A DNA stretch of 64,000 nt. Source: Streptomonospora nanhaiensis. GTDB taxonomy: Bacteria > Actinomycetota > Actinomycetes > Streptosporangiales > Streptosporangiaceae. The stretch spans positions 5,952,001 to 6,016,000 of the forward strand of contig NZ_JACCFO010000001.1 of NCBI RefSeq assembly GCF_013410565.1. The letters run 5' to 3'. The position numbers were made by a program, and so were the translations under genes. This document shows positions 34,979 to 43,875 of this stretch, piece by piece. The notes under the pieces were generated by a model. That model was not told the origin of the DNA and did not search any database. It worked only from the letters and a program-made list of their open reading frames with translations. The stretch's first letter is position 1; every line of letters begins with the position of its first letter.

Positions 34979-37408
34979 ATGGTCCTGTTCGGTCATATCC
35001 GGGAATTCGTCCGGGCGGTGCGGGCGTGGCAGCGGGCCGCGGCGGAGCGGGCGCCGGACTGGGACAGGGAGGTGATCGCCGACCTCGCCCTGCCCATCCT
35101 GCTGTCCCCCGAGATCCGCGCGGCCGTCCGCCACGCGGGCGCCACCCCCGAGGAGATCGTCCAGGACCTGGAGCCGAGCCTGGACCGGCTGCTGCGGACC
35201 GAGGTCCTGTCCTACTCCATGGAGCTGGACACCCGCCGGTGGCTCCAGGACCTCGCCGACGCCGCCGCCGCCGACGTGGAGTTCCCGCCCGGCGCCCTGC
35301 GCTCGGCCGCCGCGCTCGCCGTCGTGGCCGTCGGCGTGCCGCTCGCGGGGCTGCTGATCACCCCGGCCGCCGGGCTGCTGCCCCTGGCCGCCGCGGCGGC
35401 GGCCGTCCCCCTCGTGCGGCTGCTGGGCCACGCCAGCCACACCCGCGCGGTGTTCTCCCCCGCCTCCGAGCGGCACCTGCGCGACACCGTCATCGCGCCC
35501 GGTGTGCGCCGCGCCATCAACGACCGGCTGCGCGCCCTGGACCGCGAGCAGCCCTTCCACGTCACCCGGGCCCCGGCGCTGACCGAGCCGACCGAGCCCC
35601 AGCAGATCGTCTCCACCGACGCCGTGCGGCGGCTCACCCGCCTGGCCGACACCATGGCCTACGGCAGCATCGGGATCTCCGGCCCCCGGGGCGTGGGCAA
35701 GAGCACCCTGCTCAAGGGCTTCTGCGACATCCGCTTCGCCCGCGGCGACGCCCCCGACCTGCGCGTCCTGGTCTCGGCGCCGGTGCAGTACGACGCGCGG
35801 GAGTTCCTGGTGCACGCCTTCGCCGAACTGTGCGAGGCGGTCGTCGCCACCGCGCACACCCCCTCGGGCCTGTCGCGGGTGGCGGTGCTGCTGCGCGCCG
35901 TGGCCGCCGTGCTCGCGGTGGCGGCCGGCGCGGCGCTGTGGCGCGCCTCGGACCTGTCGGTCGCGCCCGCCACCCTGATCTGGCTGGAGCACGTCGCGGT
36001 GAACTTCGCGCTGGCCATGGCGGCCGGCACCGCCGCGCTGGCGGCGGTCATCCGCCTGCTGACCGAGCGGCGGGCCGGGCTGCTCAGCGGGGAGCGGGTG
36101 CCGGCGGGCCACCTGCGCCGGGCGGCGGCCGTCCTGGCGGCGGGGGCGCTGCCGGCGGCCGCGGCCTACTTCGTGTGGCAGGTCGTGCAGGTCGTGCAGC
36201 GGGCGCCCCGCGAGCGGCCCGACTACGCCGCGCTGTGGACGCCGGTCACCCCGGGGCTGCTGATCCTGGCCGGCGCGGCGGCCGCCCTGTTCCTGGCCCA
36301 GCGCCTGGCCGCGCGGGCGCGGCGCGGCAGCCCCCGGCGGCCCGACATCGCGCAGTCGGCGCGCGAGCACCTGCGGCGGCTGCGGTTCATGCAGACGGTG
36401 ACCACGGGACTGACCGGGGGGCTCGCCGCCACCCGCTTCCTCCAGTTCGGCGGCACCCGCGGCAGCGAGCTGGCCGAGCAGCAGATGGGGCTGCCCCAGG
36501 TGGTCGCGGACTTCCGGGAGTTCGCCGCCGAGGCCGCGCAGTGGTGGCGCTCGACGCACAACGGCGAGGGCCGGATCGTCATCGGCATCGACGAGTGCGA
36601 CAAGATCAGCGGCGGGGACGCCGCGCAGCGGTTCATGAACGACGTCAAGGCGGTCTTCGGCGTGCCGCACTGCCTGTTCCTCGTCTCGGTGTCGGAAGAG
36701 GCGCTCGCGGCGTTCGAGAACCGCGCCTTCGGGGTGCGCGACGCCTTCGACACCGCCTTCGACGACATCCTGCGGGTGGGCCACCTGACCTTCGCCGACG
36801 TGCGCGAGATCCTGGTGCGCCGCGTCGCGGGCATCCCCGACTCCCTGGTGGCGCTGTGCCACGTGCTGTCGGGCGGGCTGCCGCGCGAGTGCCTGCGCAC
36901 CGCCCGCGCCCTGGTGGAGATCCGCGCCGCCCACGAGGCCGACGGCACCGGGCCGGCGCCCGAGACCGGCGAGTTCGCCACCGCCCTGGTGGCCGCCGAG
37001 GTCGACACCGCCAAGCGGGAGCTGCTGCGGCGGCTGCGCGCCGAGGGGCCGGTGTCCACGCGCGCCGACGTCCCCCCGGCCCTGGTGGACGATCTGCTCG
37101 GGCAGTCCTGGCCCGAGGTGACGGCCGAGGGGCTGCGCGCGGGCGCCGCCGCGTGTGCGGACGTGCCCGCCGCGCGGGAGTTCGCCACCCGGCTGTGGTT
37201 CCTCGCGGCGGTGCTGGAAGCATTCGTGGACGGCCGGTCCCGGCTGGCGGGCGGGCTGCGCGACGACCCCGAGCCGACCGCCGCGCTGCTCGCCCTGCTG
37301 GCCCGGGTGCGCCAGGGCGGCACCGACGACGACCAGCTCGTCCGCGCCCAGGTGGACCTGTTCCGCGCCGCGTGGAGCGGCGCGCCCGCCGCCGGGCGGC
37401 ACGGGTAG
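34979..37408 (+). CDS. KAP-like membrane-inserted P-loop NTPase
   Basis: An 809-residue protein. Walker A GPRGVGKS is at residues 235-242 and Walker B-like IVIGIDECDK starts near 533. Hydrophobic pairs lie at about 105-140 (AALAVVAVGVPLAGLLI, GLLPLAAAAAAVPLV) and, between the two Walker motifs, at about 300-325, 340-362, 380-405 and 420-440. Insertion of membrane helices between Walker A and B is the hallmark of KAP NTPases, which are thought to organise protein complexes at the inner face of the membrane. The C-terminal 200 residues are helical. The ATG at 34979 has a weak AGGA site. It is a single gene divergent from conservon 2. Function is unknown; some relatives sit in conflict systems but no effector is adjacent. 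Confidence 0.75.
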   Translation: MVLFGHIREFVRAVRAWQRAAAERAPDWDREVIADLALPILLSPEIRAAVRHAGATPEEIVQDLEPSLDRLLRTEVLSYSMELDTRRWLQDLADAAAADVEFPPGALRSAAALAVVAVGVPLAGLLITPAAGLLPLAAAAAAVPLVRLLGHASHTRAVFSPASERHLRDTVIAPGVRRAINDRLRALDREQPFHVTRAPALTEPTEPQQIVSTDAVRRLTRLADTMAYGSIGISGPRGVGKSTLLKGFCDIRFARGDAPDLRVLVSAPVQYDAREFLVHAFAELCEAVVATAHTPSGLSRVAVLLRAVAAVLAVAAGAALWRASDLSVAPATLIWLEHVAVNFALAMAAGTAALAAVIRLLTERRAGLLSGERVPAGHLRRAAAVLAAGALPAAAAYFVWQVVQVVQRAPRERPDYAALWTPVTPGLLILAGAAAALFLAQRLAARARRGSPRRPDIAQSAREHLRRLRFMQTVTTGLTGGLAATRFLQFGGTRGSELAEQQMGLPQVVADFREFAAEAAQWWRSTHNGEGRIVIGIDECDKISGGDAAQRFMNDVKAVFGVPHCLFLVSVSEEALAAFENRAFGVRDAFDTAFDDILRVGHLTFADVREILVRRVAGIPDSLVALCHVLSGGLPRECLRTARALVEIRAAHEADGTGPAPETGEFATALVAAEVDTAKRELLRRLRAEGPVSTRADVPPALVDDLLGQSWPEVTAEGLRAGAAACADVPAAREFATRLWFLAAVLEAFVDGRSRLAGGLRDDPEPTAALLALLARVRQGGTDDDQLVRAQVDLFRAAWSGAPAAGRHG

Positions 37409-37472
37409 CCGGTGCGGCGGGCGCGCGGGAAGCGGGCGGTGCGGCCGAGGCGGGCGGCGCGTGCGCGGCGGC

Positions 37473-38417
37473 TCAGCGCAGGGCGCCGGCCACCACCTCG
37501 GCCGCCGCGGCCACCAGCGCGTCCTGGGGCTCGTCCTCGGGGTCGTCCTGGCCGGTCATGATCGCCATCACGATCGGGTCGCCGCCCTCCTCGGGCCACA
37601 CCACGGCGATGTCGTTGCGCGCGCCGTAGCCGGCCGTGCCGGTCTTGTCGCCGACCTCCCAGCCCTCGGGCACGCCCGCCCGGATCAGGGCGTCGCCGGT
37701 CCGGCTGCGCTTGAGCATGTCCACGAGCAGGGCGCGCTTGTCCTCGGGCAGCACGTCGCCCAGCGTGTAGGCGCGCAGGGTGGTGGCCATGGCCTCGGGC
37801 GTGCTGGTGTCGCGGTCGTCGCCGGGCCGGCCCTCGCTGAGGTCGGGCTCGACCCGGTCGACCTGCGTGACGTCGTCGCCCAGCTCCTCCAGCGCGGCGT
37901 CCAGCCCCTCGGGGCCGCCCAGCTCCTCGAACAGCAGGTTGGCGGCGCTGTTGTCGCTGAAGCGCACGGCGGCGTCGCAGATCTCCAGCAGCGTCATGGT
38001 GGAGCCCACGTGCTCGCTCACGACGGGGGAGTGGGAGTCGGGAAGCAGGTCGGCGGCCTCGATCGGCACCTCCTCCTCCAGTTCGGCCATGGTGTTGGCC
38101 TCCAGCACGGCCCCGGCCGAGAACGCCTTGTGGGTGGAGGCGTAGGCGAACCGCTCGTCGGCGTTGAAGGCGACCTCCCGCCCGGTGCCGGTGTCCAGGG
38201 CGTAGACCCCGAGCCGGGCGTCGTACTCCTTCTCCAGCTCCTCCAGGTCGGGGGTGTAGGCGGCCGGGTCGAGCGGGGCCGCCGAGGGCGGTGCCGACTC
38301 CTCGGCGGCGGACGCGTCCGGCTCCGGGGCGCCGCAGCCCAGCACGGACAGCAGGGCCAGCGCCGCCGCGGCGGCGGGCAGGGCGCGGACGGGTTCGGCG
38401 GGTGTTCCGACGGACAT
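37473..38417 (-). CDS. blaL: class A beta-lactamase, lipoprotein form
   Basis: A 314-residue serine beta-lactamase. The signal peptide ends in LLSVLGC, giving a lipidated Cys28, so it should be tethered outside the membrane. Motifs: S94-T-H-K97 (SxxK), SDN at 154-156, an EPDLSE segment in the omega-loop position, and KTG in VGDKTGTAGYG near residue 255. Having His rather than Phe or Val in the SxxK box is less common. An acidic, Ser/Pro-rich linker follows the lipobox. It is divergent from a LysR gene of BlaA type, the arrangement known from Streptomyces cacaoi, where expression is induced by beta-lactams. Confidence 0.92.
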   Translation of the reverse strand: MSVGTPAEPVRALPAAAAALALLSVLGCGAPEPDASAAEESAPPSAAPLDPAAYTPDLEELEKEYDARLGVYALDTGTGREVAFNADERFAYASTHKAFSAGAVLEANTMAELEEEVPIEAADLLPDSHSPVVSEHVGSTMTLLEICDAAVRFSDNSAANLLFEELGGPEGLDAALEELGDDVTQVDRVEPDLSEGRPGDDRDTSTPEAMATTLRAYTLGDVLPEDKRALLVDMLKRSRTGDALIRAGVPEGWEVGDKTGTAGYGARNDIAVVWPEEGGDPIVMAIMTGQDDPEDEPQDALVAAAAEVVAGALR

Positions 38418-38567
38418 GGCGGTGTCCTTCTCCTCGCGGTGGTGGGGCGGGCGGGACGAGGGCGCCCCTCCCGGGGACACGGCAGGGCGCGGGCCCGCGG
38501 CGCGGCGAGGCGCCGCGCGTCCCCCCTGGTGGCGGGCCCGCGCAGCAGTCTGGTGGACGACCGCCGA

Positions 38568-38616
38568 TGCCGTCCAAGACGGCAATGACCAGTTCCATGC
38601 CAAACGGGCATATCCT
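38568..38616 (+). promoter_or_regulatory. blaL-blaA operator and leaderless blaA promoter
   Basis: Two dyads lie in the 205-base divergent spacer. The first has arms TGCCGTC and GACGGCA around CAA (38568-38584). The second is ATGCC-AAACG-GGCAT (38597-38611), which contains the T-N11-A signature of LysR sites. TATCCT (38611-38616) fits a -10 box only six bases before the blaA ATG, so the blaA mRNA is probably leaderless and the operator overlaps its promoter. Confidence 0.6.
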
Positions 38617-38622
38617 CTGGCC

Positions 38623-39522
38623 ATGGATCTTGTCGGCGCCTGCCGCGCGTTCGTCTCCGTGGGGGAGCGCGGCAGCTTCACCCTCGGCGCCGCCGCCGCG
38701 CGCATCCCCCAGCCGGTGGCCAGCCGGCGCATCGCGGCGCTGGAGAAGCACCTGGGGGCGCCGCTGTTCGACCGCTCGGCCCGGCGCGCCACCCTCACCC
38801 CCTTCGGCCGCGAGATGCTGCCCTCGGCCCAGCGGCTCGTCCGGCTGGCCGACGCCATGGAGTACGACGCCGAGACCGCCCGGCGCACCCCGCTGCGCCT
38901 GGCCGTGCCCGACACCTGCGCCACCCTGGCCCTGGCGCGGCTGGAGGCCGAGGCCCGGGGCCACGGCCTGCACCTGGAGTTCCAGCCCGCGCCGCCGGCC
39001 CGGCGCGCCGAACTGCTGCGCTCCCACCAGGTGCGCGCCGCCGTGGTGGCCGTGGCGCCCGACAGCGCGGCCTGGACGGTGCCGCTGGGCCTGGCCGGGG
39101 CCGCCCCGCCGCGCGCCGCGGTGTACTACCTGGAGACCCTGCGGCCCGGCCGCGGCGACCCCGCGCCGCGCGCCCGGCGGGTGTGGATCCAGCCCGAGGA
39201 CGACGTCCCCCACGTGCGCGACCGCCTGGTGCGGCTGGGCGACACGCTGGGCCTGCGGCCCGCGCAGGTGGCCGTGGCGGGCTCGCTGACCTCGGCGGTG
39301 GCCGACACCCTGGAGTCGGCCGACCTCCTGCTGTGCCCGGCCGGCCAGGCCGCCGAGCTGGGCCTGCACTGGCGCCCGCTGGGCGAGACCGCGCTGCCGC
39401 GCGGCTACGACGTCGCCGGGGCGGTGGGCGCCGGCGACGACGCCGAGCGGATCCGCACCCTGCTGGGTGCGGCGGTCGCCCGCTGCCTGGGTGCCGCGGC
39501 CGGGGCGGAGGCGGCGGCGTGA
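38623..39522 (+). CDS. blaA: LysR family activator of the beta-lactamase gene (BlaA-like)
   Basis: A 299-residue LysR-type regulator. The winged helix-turn-helix is at residues about 1-60 (FVSVGERGSFTLGAAAARIPQPVASRRIAALEKHLGAPLFDR), followed by the linker helix and an effector domain. No ribosome site precedes the ATG; a -10 box six bases upstream implies a leaderless transcript. Its stop overlaps the GTG of the next gene. Divergent position from blaL and coupling to a BlaB-type gene match the S. cacaoi blaA-blaB system, in which BlaA activates blaL. Confidence 0.88.
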   Translation: MDLVGACRAFVSVGERGSFTLGAAAARIPQPVASRRIAALEKHLGAPLFDRSARRATLTPFGREMLPSAQRLVRLADAMEYDAETARRTPLRLAVPDTCATLALARLEAEARGHGLHLEFQPAPPARRAELLRSHQVRAAVVAVAPDSAAWTVPLGLAGAAPPRAAVYYLETLRPGRGDPAPRARRVWIQPEDDVPHVRDRLVRLGDTLGLRPAQVAVAGSLTSAVADTLESADLLLCPAGQAAELGLHWRPLGETALPRGYDVAGAVGAGDDAERIRTLLGAAVARCLGAAAGAEAAA

Positions 39523-40424
39523 GTGTCGAGGCCCTGGTCCGCGGGCTGTGCGCCGAACTCGACGAGGGCGGCCTGCACGGCTCCTTCCTCGTGCGCGACC
39601 TCGACACCGGCGAGGAGCTGGGCATCGAGCCCGACCTGGAGTTTCCCATCGCCTCGCTGGTGAAGGTCCCGCTGGCCGCCGCCACCCTGGACCGCATCGC
39701 CCGGGGCGAGCTGGACGGCGCGGCCCGGCTGCACGTGGAGCCGGGCCGGGTCACCACCCCCGGGCCCACCGGCATCACCCGGTTCCGCCACCCCGTCGAC
39801 ATCGCCGTGGACGACCTGCTCTACCTGGCGGTGGCCCTCAGCGACGGCGCCGCCAGCGACGCGCTGTTCGGCCTGACCCCGCCGGAGGAGGTCGCCGCCT
39901 GGCTGCGATCGGCGGGCCTCCACGGCATCACGGTGCGCCGCCACCTCATGAGCGACCTGCTGGACACCCCGGCCGAGCGGCTGGACCCCGAGGACCTCCA
40001 CCTGGCCTACGCGCTGGCCATCGAGGCGCAGACCGCCGGGCGCGGGCACCGGCTGCGCCAGCTCGACGTCTCGCGCTCCAACTCCGGGTCGGCGCGGGCG
40101 ATGGTGGACCTGCTGGAGGCGCTGTGGCGGCCCTCGGCCGTGCCCGAGGGCGTGGCCGCGCGGGTGCGCGAGCTGATGGCCGCCAACGTGCTGCGCCACC
40201 GCCTGGCGCCCGACTTCGCCTCCGACGCCGCCCGGTGGTCCTCCAAGACCGGCACCCTGCTCAACATGCGCCACGAGGCCGGGGTGGTCGAGCACGCCGA
40301 CGGCCGGACCTTCGCGGTGGCCGCGCTGACCGCCTCGCGCGTGGCCGCCATGGTGCAGCCCGGCGCCGAGGCGCTGATGGGCCGGGTGGCGCGCGCCCTG
40401 CGCGACCACCTGCGGGAGCTGTAG
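39519..40424 (+). CDS. blaB: BlaB-like serine-motif regulatory protein
   Basis: A 301-residue cytosolic protein with a penicillin-recognising fold. S46-L-V-K49 forms the SxxK box, SDG around 109-111 replaces SDN, and KTG occurs in SSKTGTLLN near residue 243. There is no signal peptide. In S. cacaoi, BlaB is needed with BlaA for beta-lactamase induction and is not itself a secreted lactamase. The GTG start lies inside the blaA stop (GTGA overlap), so the two are co-translated. Its sensing ligand is not established; a peptidoglycan fragment or a beta-lactam are the options. Confidence 0.85.
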   Translation: MSVEALVRGLCAELDEGGLHGSFLVRDLDTGEELGIEPDLEFPIASLVKVPLAAATLDRIARGELDGAARLHVEPGRVTTPGPTGITRFRHPVDIAVDDLLYLAVALSDGAASDALFGLTPPEEVAAWLRSAGLHGITVRRHLMSDLLDTPAERLDPEDLHLAYALAIEAQTAGRGHRLRQLDVSRSNSGSARAMVDLLEALWRPSAVPEGVAARVRELMAANVLRHRLAPDFASDAARWSSKTGTLLNMRHEAGVVEHADGRTFAVAALTASRVAAMVQPGAEALMGRVARALRDHLREL

Positions 40425-40439
40425 CGGCGGCGCGCGGCG

Positions 40440-41095
40440 CTAGACGTCGGGGAGCTCCCCGGTGAGGGCGACCGAGCGGGCGACCTCGCGCAGCTTGGTG
40501 TTGGTGTTGTTGGAGGCGGTCCGCAGCAGCGCGAACGCCTGGTCGCTGGTGAGCCGGCGGCGTTCCATGATGATCCCCACCGCCTCGCCGATCTCCTGGC
40601 GGGTCTCGTAGCCCGCGCGCAGCGTGGCCACGCGCTGGGCGGCGGCGATGGCCACCACGGCGTGGGAGGCGAAGGCCCAGCCAGGGCGCTCAGCGTGGCG
40701 TCGTGGGTGTACAGCTCGAAGCCGAGCATGGAGCCGATCCCCAGCTCCACCGCGCGCGGGCGGTAGCGCGGCCACCGGTCCTCGGCGGCCATGTCGTCGA
40801 CCCGGAAGCTCTGCTCGTGGCGGGCGGCGTCCAGGCACGGGCCCTCGTCGCACTCCACCTGGGCGCGGTCGGAGGCGCGGACGAACTCGTGGGTGGCGGC
40901 CGGGGTGTCCAGCAGGTGCCTGCGCCGGTCCAGCAGCATGACCCCGGCGGCCTCGCAGCCCTGGACGGTGTCCACCGCCAGTTCGCAGATGCGCTGCAGC
41001 ACGTCCTCCACGGTGTCCTGGGCCAGCAGCTCCCGCGCCATCTCGGCGAAGAGCCGGATGTGGCGGTCCTGCACGGCCCCGTGCGACTCGGCCAC
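40440..41095 (-). pseudogene. GAF-ANTAR regulator broken by an internal deletion
   Basis: The GTG at 41095 follows GAGGAGG and opens a GAF domain (DVLQRICELAVDTVQGCEAAGVMLLD, then MLGFELYTHDATLSAL). Near 40680 the frame is lost. A second frame continues with WAFASHAVVAIAAAQRVATLRAGYETRQEIGEAVGIIMERRRLTSDQAFALLR, a clear ANTAR RNA-binding domain that ends at TAG 40440. Relatives have roughly 15 more residues between these blocks (the usual GALNLY segment onward), so a deletion of some 45-50 bases, not a multiple of three, fits better than a single-base error. ANTAR proteins act as antiterminators. As read, the protein would lack the ANTAR domain. Assembly error cannot be excluded. Confidence 0.75.
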
Positions 41096-41212
41096 CGCCT
41101 GCCTCCTCTCCCCGGCGCCCTCCCGGCACTGCGGCGCCTGGGACCACGCTACCCAGGTGCGAACCCGGCATTCCCGACCCGCCCGGGCTCGCGCGCGGCG
41201 GTAGGGGCCGCC

Positions 41213-42934
41213 TCAGCCGGCGAACCGCTCCAGCCGGGCCTCCTCCACGTCCAGGGCGGACTGGGCGCGGCGCAGCGCCCGGGAGTCGTGGAGGCCGCGC
41301 CCGCGCGCCGCCAGCAGGGCCTCGCGCTGGGCCGACAGCACCGCCCGGCGCAGCCGCACGTACTCCGCGCGCGCCGCGTCGTCGTCGCGGCCGCAGACCC
41401 CCAGCCCGTCGTCCTCGTCGTCGGAGGACCGCACGCGGCTGTCGGCGCGCACCCGGTCCAGCAGGGCCGGATCGGCGGGTTCCCCCTCCGGCGCGGTCAC
41501 GGCGGGGTCGGCCAGCACGGCGGCGCCGGCCCGCGACAGCTCCGCCAGCAGTCCGGCGTAGTCGTCGCGCATCCGGTCGGGGTCGTCGCCGGGGACCTTG
41601 ACCGCCCGGATGACCGCCGGCAGGGTGAACCCCTGGACCAGCAGCGTGGCCGCCGCCACGACGAACGCGACCAGCACCAGGAGCGGGCGGTGCGGTGTGT
41701 CGGCGGGCAGGGTCTGGGCCGCCGCCAGGGTGATCGCGCCGCGCATGCCCGACCAGGCCAGCACCACGCCGCCGCGCCAGCCCACCGGCTTGCGCAGCCG
41801 GAACGCGGCGTCGGCCGAGGCGCGGACCACCCGGCGGCGCAGCCGCTCCCGGCCGCGCCCGCGGGGCCCCGAAGGCGCCTCGGTGTCCTCCAGGCGGCGG
41901 CGCAGGACCTCCAGGCGGGGCCGGATCCGCCGGGCGCGGCGCACGTCGCGGCGCATCACCGCCACCAGCGGGACCGCGAAGGCCATGCGGATCACGGTGA
42001 CCACGGCGGAGGCCGCCAGACCCAGGCCGACGGCGGTCCAGGGGTCCAGGCCGCGTTCGGCCACCCGCGCCACCAGCGGCGCCACGCTCAGACCCATCAG
42101 CAGGAACACCGCGTTCTCCAGCAGGAACGATAGCGTGCGCCAGTTGGTGGCCTCGCTGAGGCGGTCGCGCGCGGCCAGGTGGCGCGGGCTGAGGTGGCCG
42201 GTGGCCAGGCCGGCGACCACCGCGGCCAGCACACCGGAGGCACCGGCGTCCTCGGCCGGCACGAACGCCACGAAGGGCACCACGAAGGAGACCGCCGTGT
42301 TGAGCACGGGGTCGTTGAGCAGCCCGCGCACCCGCACGTTGACCACGCCCACCGCCAGGCCGATCAGCACCGACACCGCCACGGCGTAGAGGAAGTCGCC
42401 CAGCACGCCCCACACCGACACCGCCGCCGCCGAGGCGGCCACCGCCGTGCGCAGCAGGATCAGCGCCGAGGCGTCGTTGACCAGCCCTTCGCCCTCCAGC
42501 AGGGTCAGCAGCCGCGAGGGCAGGCCCAGGCGCCGGCCCACGGCCGTGGCGGCGACCGCGTCGGTGGGGCTGACGACCGCGCCCAGCGCGAAGGCCGCCG
42601 GCCAGCCGATGCCCGGCACCGCCGCGTGGAACAGCCAGCCCGTGCCCAGGGTGGTCAGCACCACCAGCAGCACCGCCAGCCCGGTGATGGGCCCCACGTC
42701 GCGCCGGAAGTCCTGCACCGGCATGGTGACCGCCGCCGCGTAGAGCAGCACCGGCAGCACCCCGGCCAGCACCCACTCGGGATCGAGCCGGGGGTGGGGC
42801 ACCCCGGGCACGAAGCTCAGCCCGATGCCCACGGCCACCAGGCTCAGCGGCAGCGCCACCCCGAGCCGGTCGGACAGCGCGGCCACCACCACGATGCTGA
42901 CCACGCCCGCCGCGACGACGAGGGTCACCTCCAT
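41213..42934 (-). CDS. Na+/H+ antiporter, CPA1 family
   Basis: A 573-residue antiporter with about 12 helices in the first 420 residues and a hydrophilic C-terminal tail of 110 residues. Family motifs are SPTDAVAATAV, EGEGLVNDASALILL and SGMRGAITLAAAQTLP, as in NhaP/NHE-type proteins. A basic loop of about 70 residues (RRDVRRARRIRPRLEVLRRR) is inserted before the last helices. The ATG at 42934 follows GGGGAAGGGG. Exchanges Na+ or K+ for H+ across the membrane in pH and salt homeostasis. Monocistronic. Confidence 0.92.
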   Translation of the reverse strand: MEVTLVVAAGVVSIVVVAALSDRLGVALPLSLVAVGIGLSFVPGVPHPRLDPEWVLAGVLPVLLYAAAVTMPVQDFRRDVGPITGLAVLLVVLTTLGTGWLFHAAVPGIGWPAAFALGAVVSPTDAVAATAVGRRLGLPSRLLTLLEGEGLVNDASALILLRTAVAASAAAVSVWGVLGDFLYAVAVSVLIGLAVGVVNVRVRGLLNDPVLNTAVSFVVPFVAFVPAEDAGASGVLAAVVAGLATGHLSPRHLAARDRLSEATNWRTLSFLLENAVFLLMGLSVAPLVARVAERGLDPWTAVGLGLAASAVVTVIRMAFAVPLVAVMRRDVRRARRIRPRLEVLRRRLEDTEAPSGPRGRGRERLRRRVVRASADAAFRLRKPVGWRGGVVLAWSGMRGAITLAAAQTLPADTPHRPLLVLVAFVVAAATLLVQGFTLPAVIRAVKVPGDDPDRMRDDYAGLLAELSRAGAAVLADPAVTAPEGEPADPALLDRVRADSRVRSSDDEDDGLGVCGRDDDAARAEYVRLRRAVLSAQREALLAARGRGLHDSRALRRAQSALDVEEARLERFAG

Positions 42935-43126
42935 GCCCGCCCCTTCCCCACCGACAGCGGTCCCGTCCGATGTTCGCGTTTCGGCGCGCGACGAAAGAGG
43001 TGGCACGCCGAGGAGCGGCGTGGTCGGGTGGTGGGGGTCACGCCCCGTCGCGGCGCGGGCGGCGCGCGTGAGCGACCGGCCGCGGCCGGCCCCGAGAACA
43101 CGAGTGCGATGAAAGGCGGAACAGCC

Positions 43127-43465
43127 ATGACGTTCACGACGAAGACGCGGGCCTGCGCGGCGGCGGCCGCGGCGGCGGCGGGCCTGGCCCTGGTCGGGCT
43201 CGGCGCTCCGGCGGCCCACGCCGAGCAGGCGAGCGCCGGCGAGCCCTGCGGCTACCTCGACATGGGCCGCTACAACCACTGCGGCACGGGCTCGGTGGCG
43301 GTCGACGTCGACCAGTGGAACCCGGCCTTCCCGTCGTCCCTGTACTGCGTGGGCCCCGGGATCACCGACCTGGACAACCACTCCACCGAGGACTGGGGGG
43401 TCTACTACGCCTCCTACGCCCCCGGGTACGAGGGCTGCACCGTGGGCGCCGTCTGGGTGCCCTGA
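43127..43465 (+). CDS. small secreted Cys-containing protein, possibly DUF6355-like
   Basis: A 112-residue protein with a clear signal peptide (basic start, Ala-rich core, cleavage after AHA near residue 36). The mature part of about 75 residues has four Cys, enough for two disulfides, and is rich in Tyr, Gly and Asp (CGYLDMGRYNHCG, LYCVGPGITDLDNHS, EGCTVGAVWVP). The pattern recalls the actinobacterial DUF6355 group, whose role is unknown. The start at 43127 has AAAGGCGGA upstream; an in-frame ATG at 43109 is less likely. It stands alone and ends at a strong terminator. Confidence 0.75.
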   Translation: MTFTTKTRACAAAAAAAAGLALVGLGAPAAHAEQASAGEPCGYLDMGRYNHCGTGSVAVDVDQWNPAFPSSLYCVGPGITDLDNHSTEDWGVYYASYAPGYEGCTVGAVWVP

Positions 43466-43492
43466 CCCGGGAGGCGGCAAGCCCCGTCCCCC

Positions 43493-43527
43493 GGGCGGCG
43501 CCCCGGCCGGCTCCCGGGGCGCCGCCC
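43493..43527. terminator. bidirectional terminator
   Basis: 14-bp arms (GGGCGGCGCCCCGG and its complement) around seven bases separate the secreted protein gene from the leftward membrane gene at 43528. Confidence 0.75.
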
Positions 43528-43845
43528 TCAGCGCAGCAGCAGGTAGGCGGCCAGCGCGCCCAGGGTGAAGGCGGTGCCCAGCAGCAGGAGCACGGTCGCG
43601 GCCAGGCCCCGGTCGGGCTCGAAGGCGTAGCCGAACCCCAGGCGCCGCGCCACGCCCACTCCCGTCAGGACGATCCCCACGACGAACACGCCGAGCAGGG
43701 CGGGCAGGAGTTCGGGCCCCAGGGAGTCGGGCCGGGGCGAGCGGAGGAACGCCACGACCGCGATGACGACCGCCGCCGGGGTGGTCACCACGCCGAAGAG
43801 GTCGGCGCCCAGGCTCAGCATCCCGCGCCCCTGGTCACCCGCCAC
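43528..43845 (-). CDS. small three-helix membrane protein
   Basis: A 105-residue protein with three hydrophobic segments (LFGVVTTPAAVVIAVVAFL, LLPALLGVFVVGIVLTGVGVA, LAATVLLLLGTAFTLGALAAYLLL) and a very short C terminus. The GTG at 43845 follows GAGGGGG. It is the last gene of a leftward operon with a two-helix protein and a GTPase-like protein, 30 bases after the former. No family is recognised. Confidence 0.7.
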   Translation of the reverse strand: MAGDQGRGMLSLGADLFGVVTTPAAVVIAVVAFLRSPRPDSLGPELLPALLGVFVVGIVLTGVGVARRLGFGYAFEPDRGLAATVLLLLGTAFTLGALAAYLLLR

Positions 43846-43875
43846 GCTGGCCCCCTCGGTTCTCGGTTGACCGCC

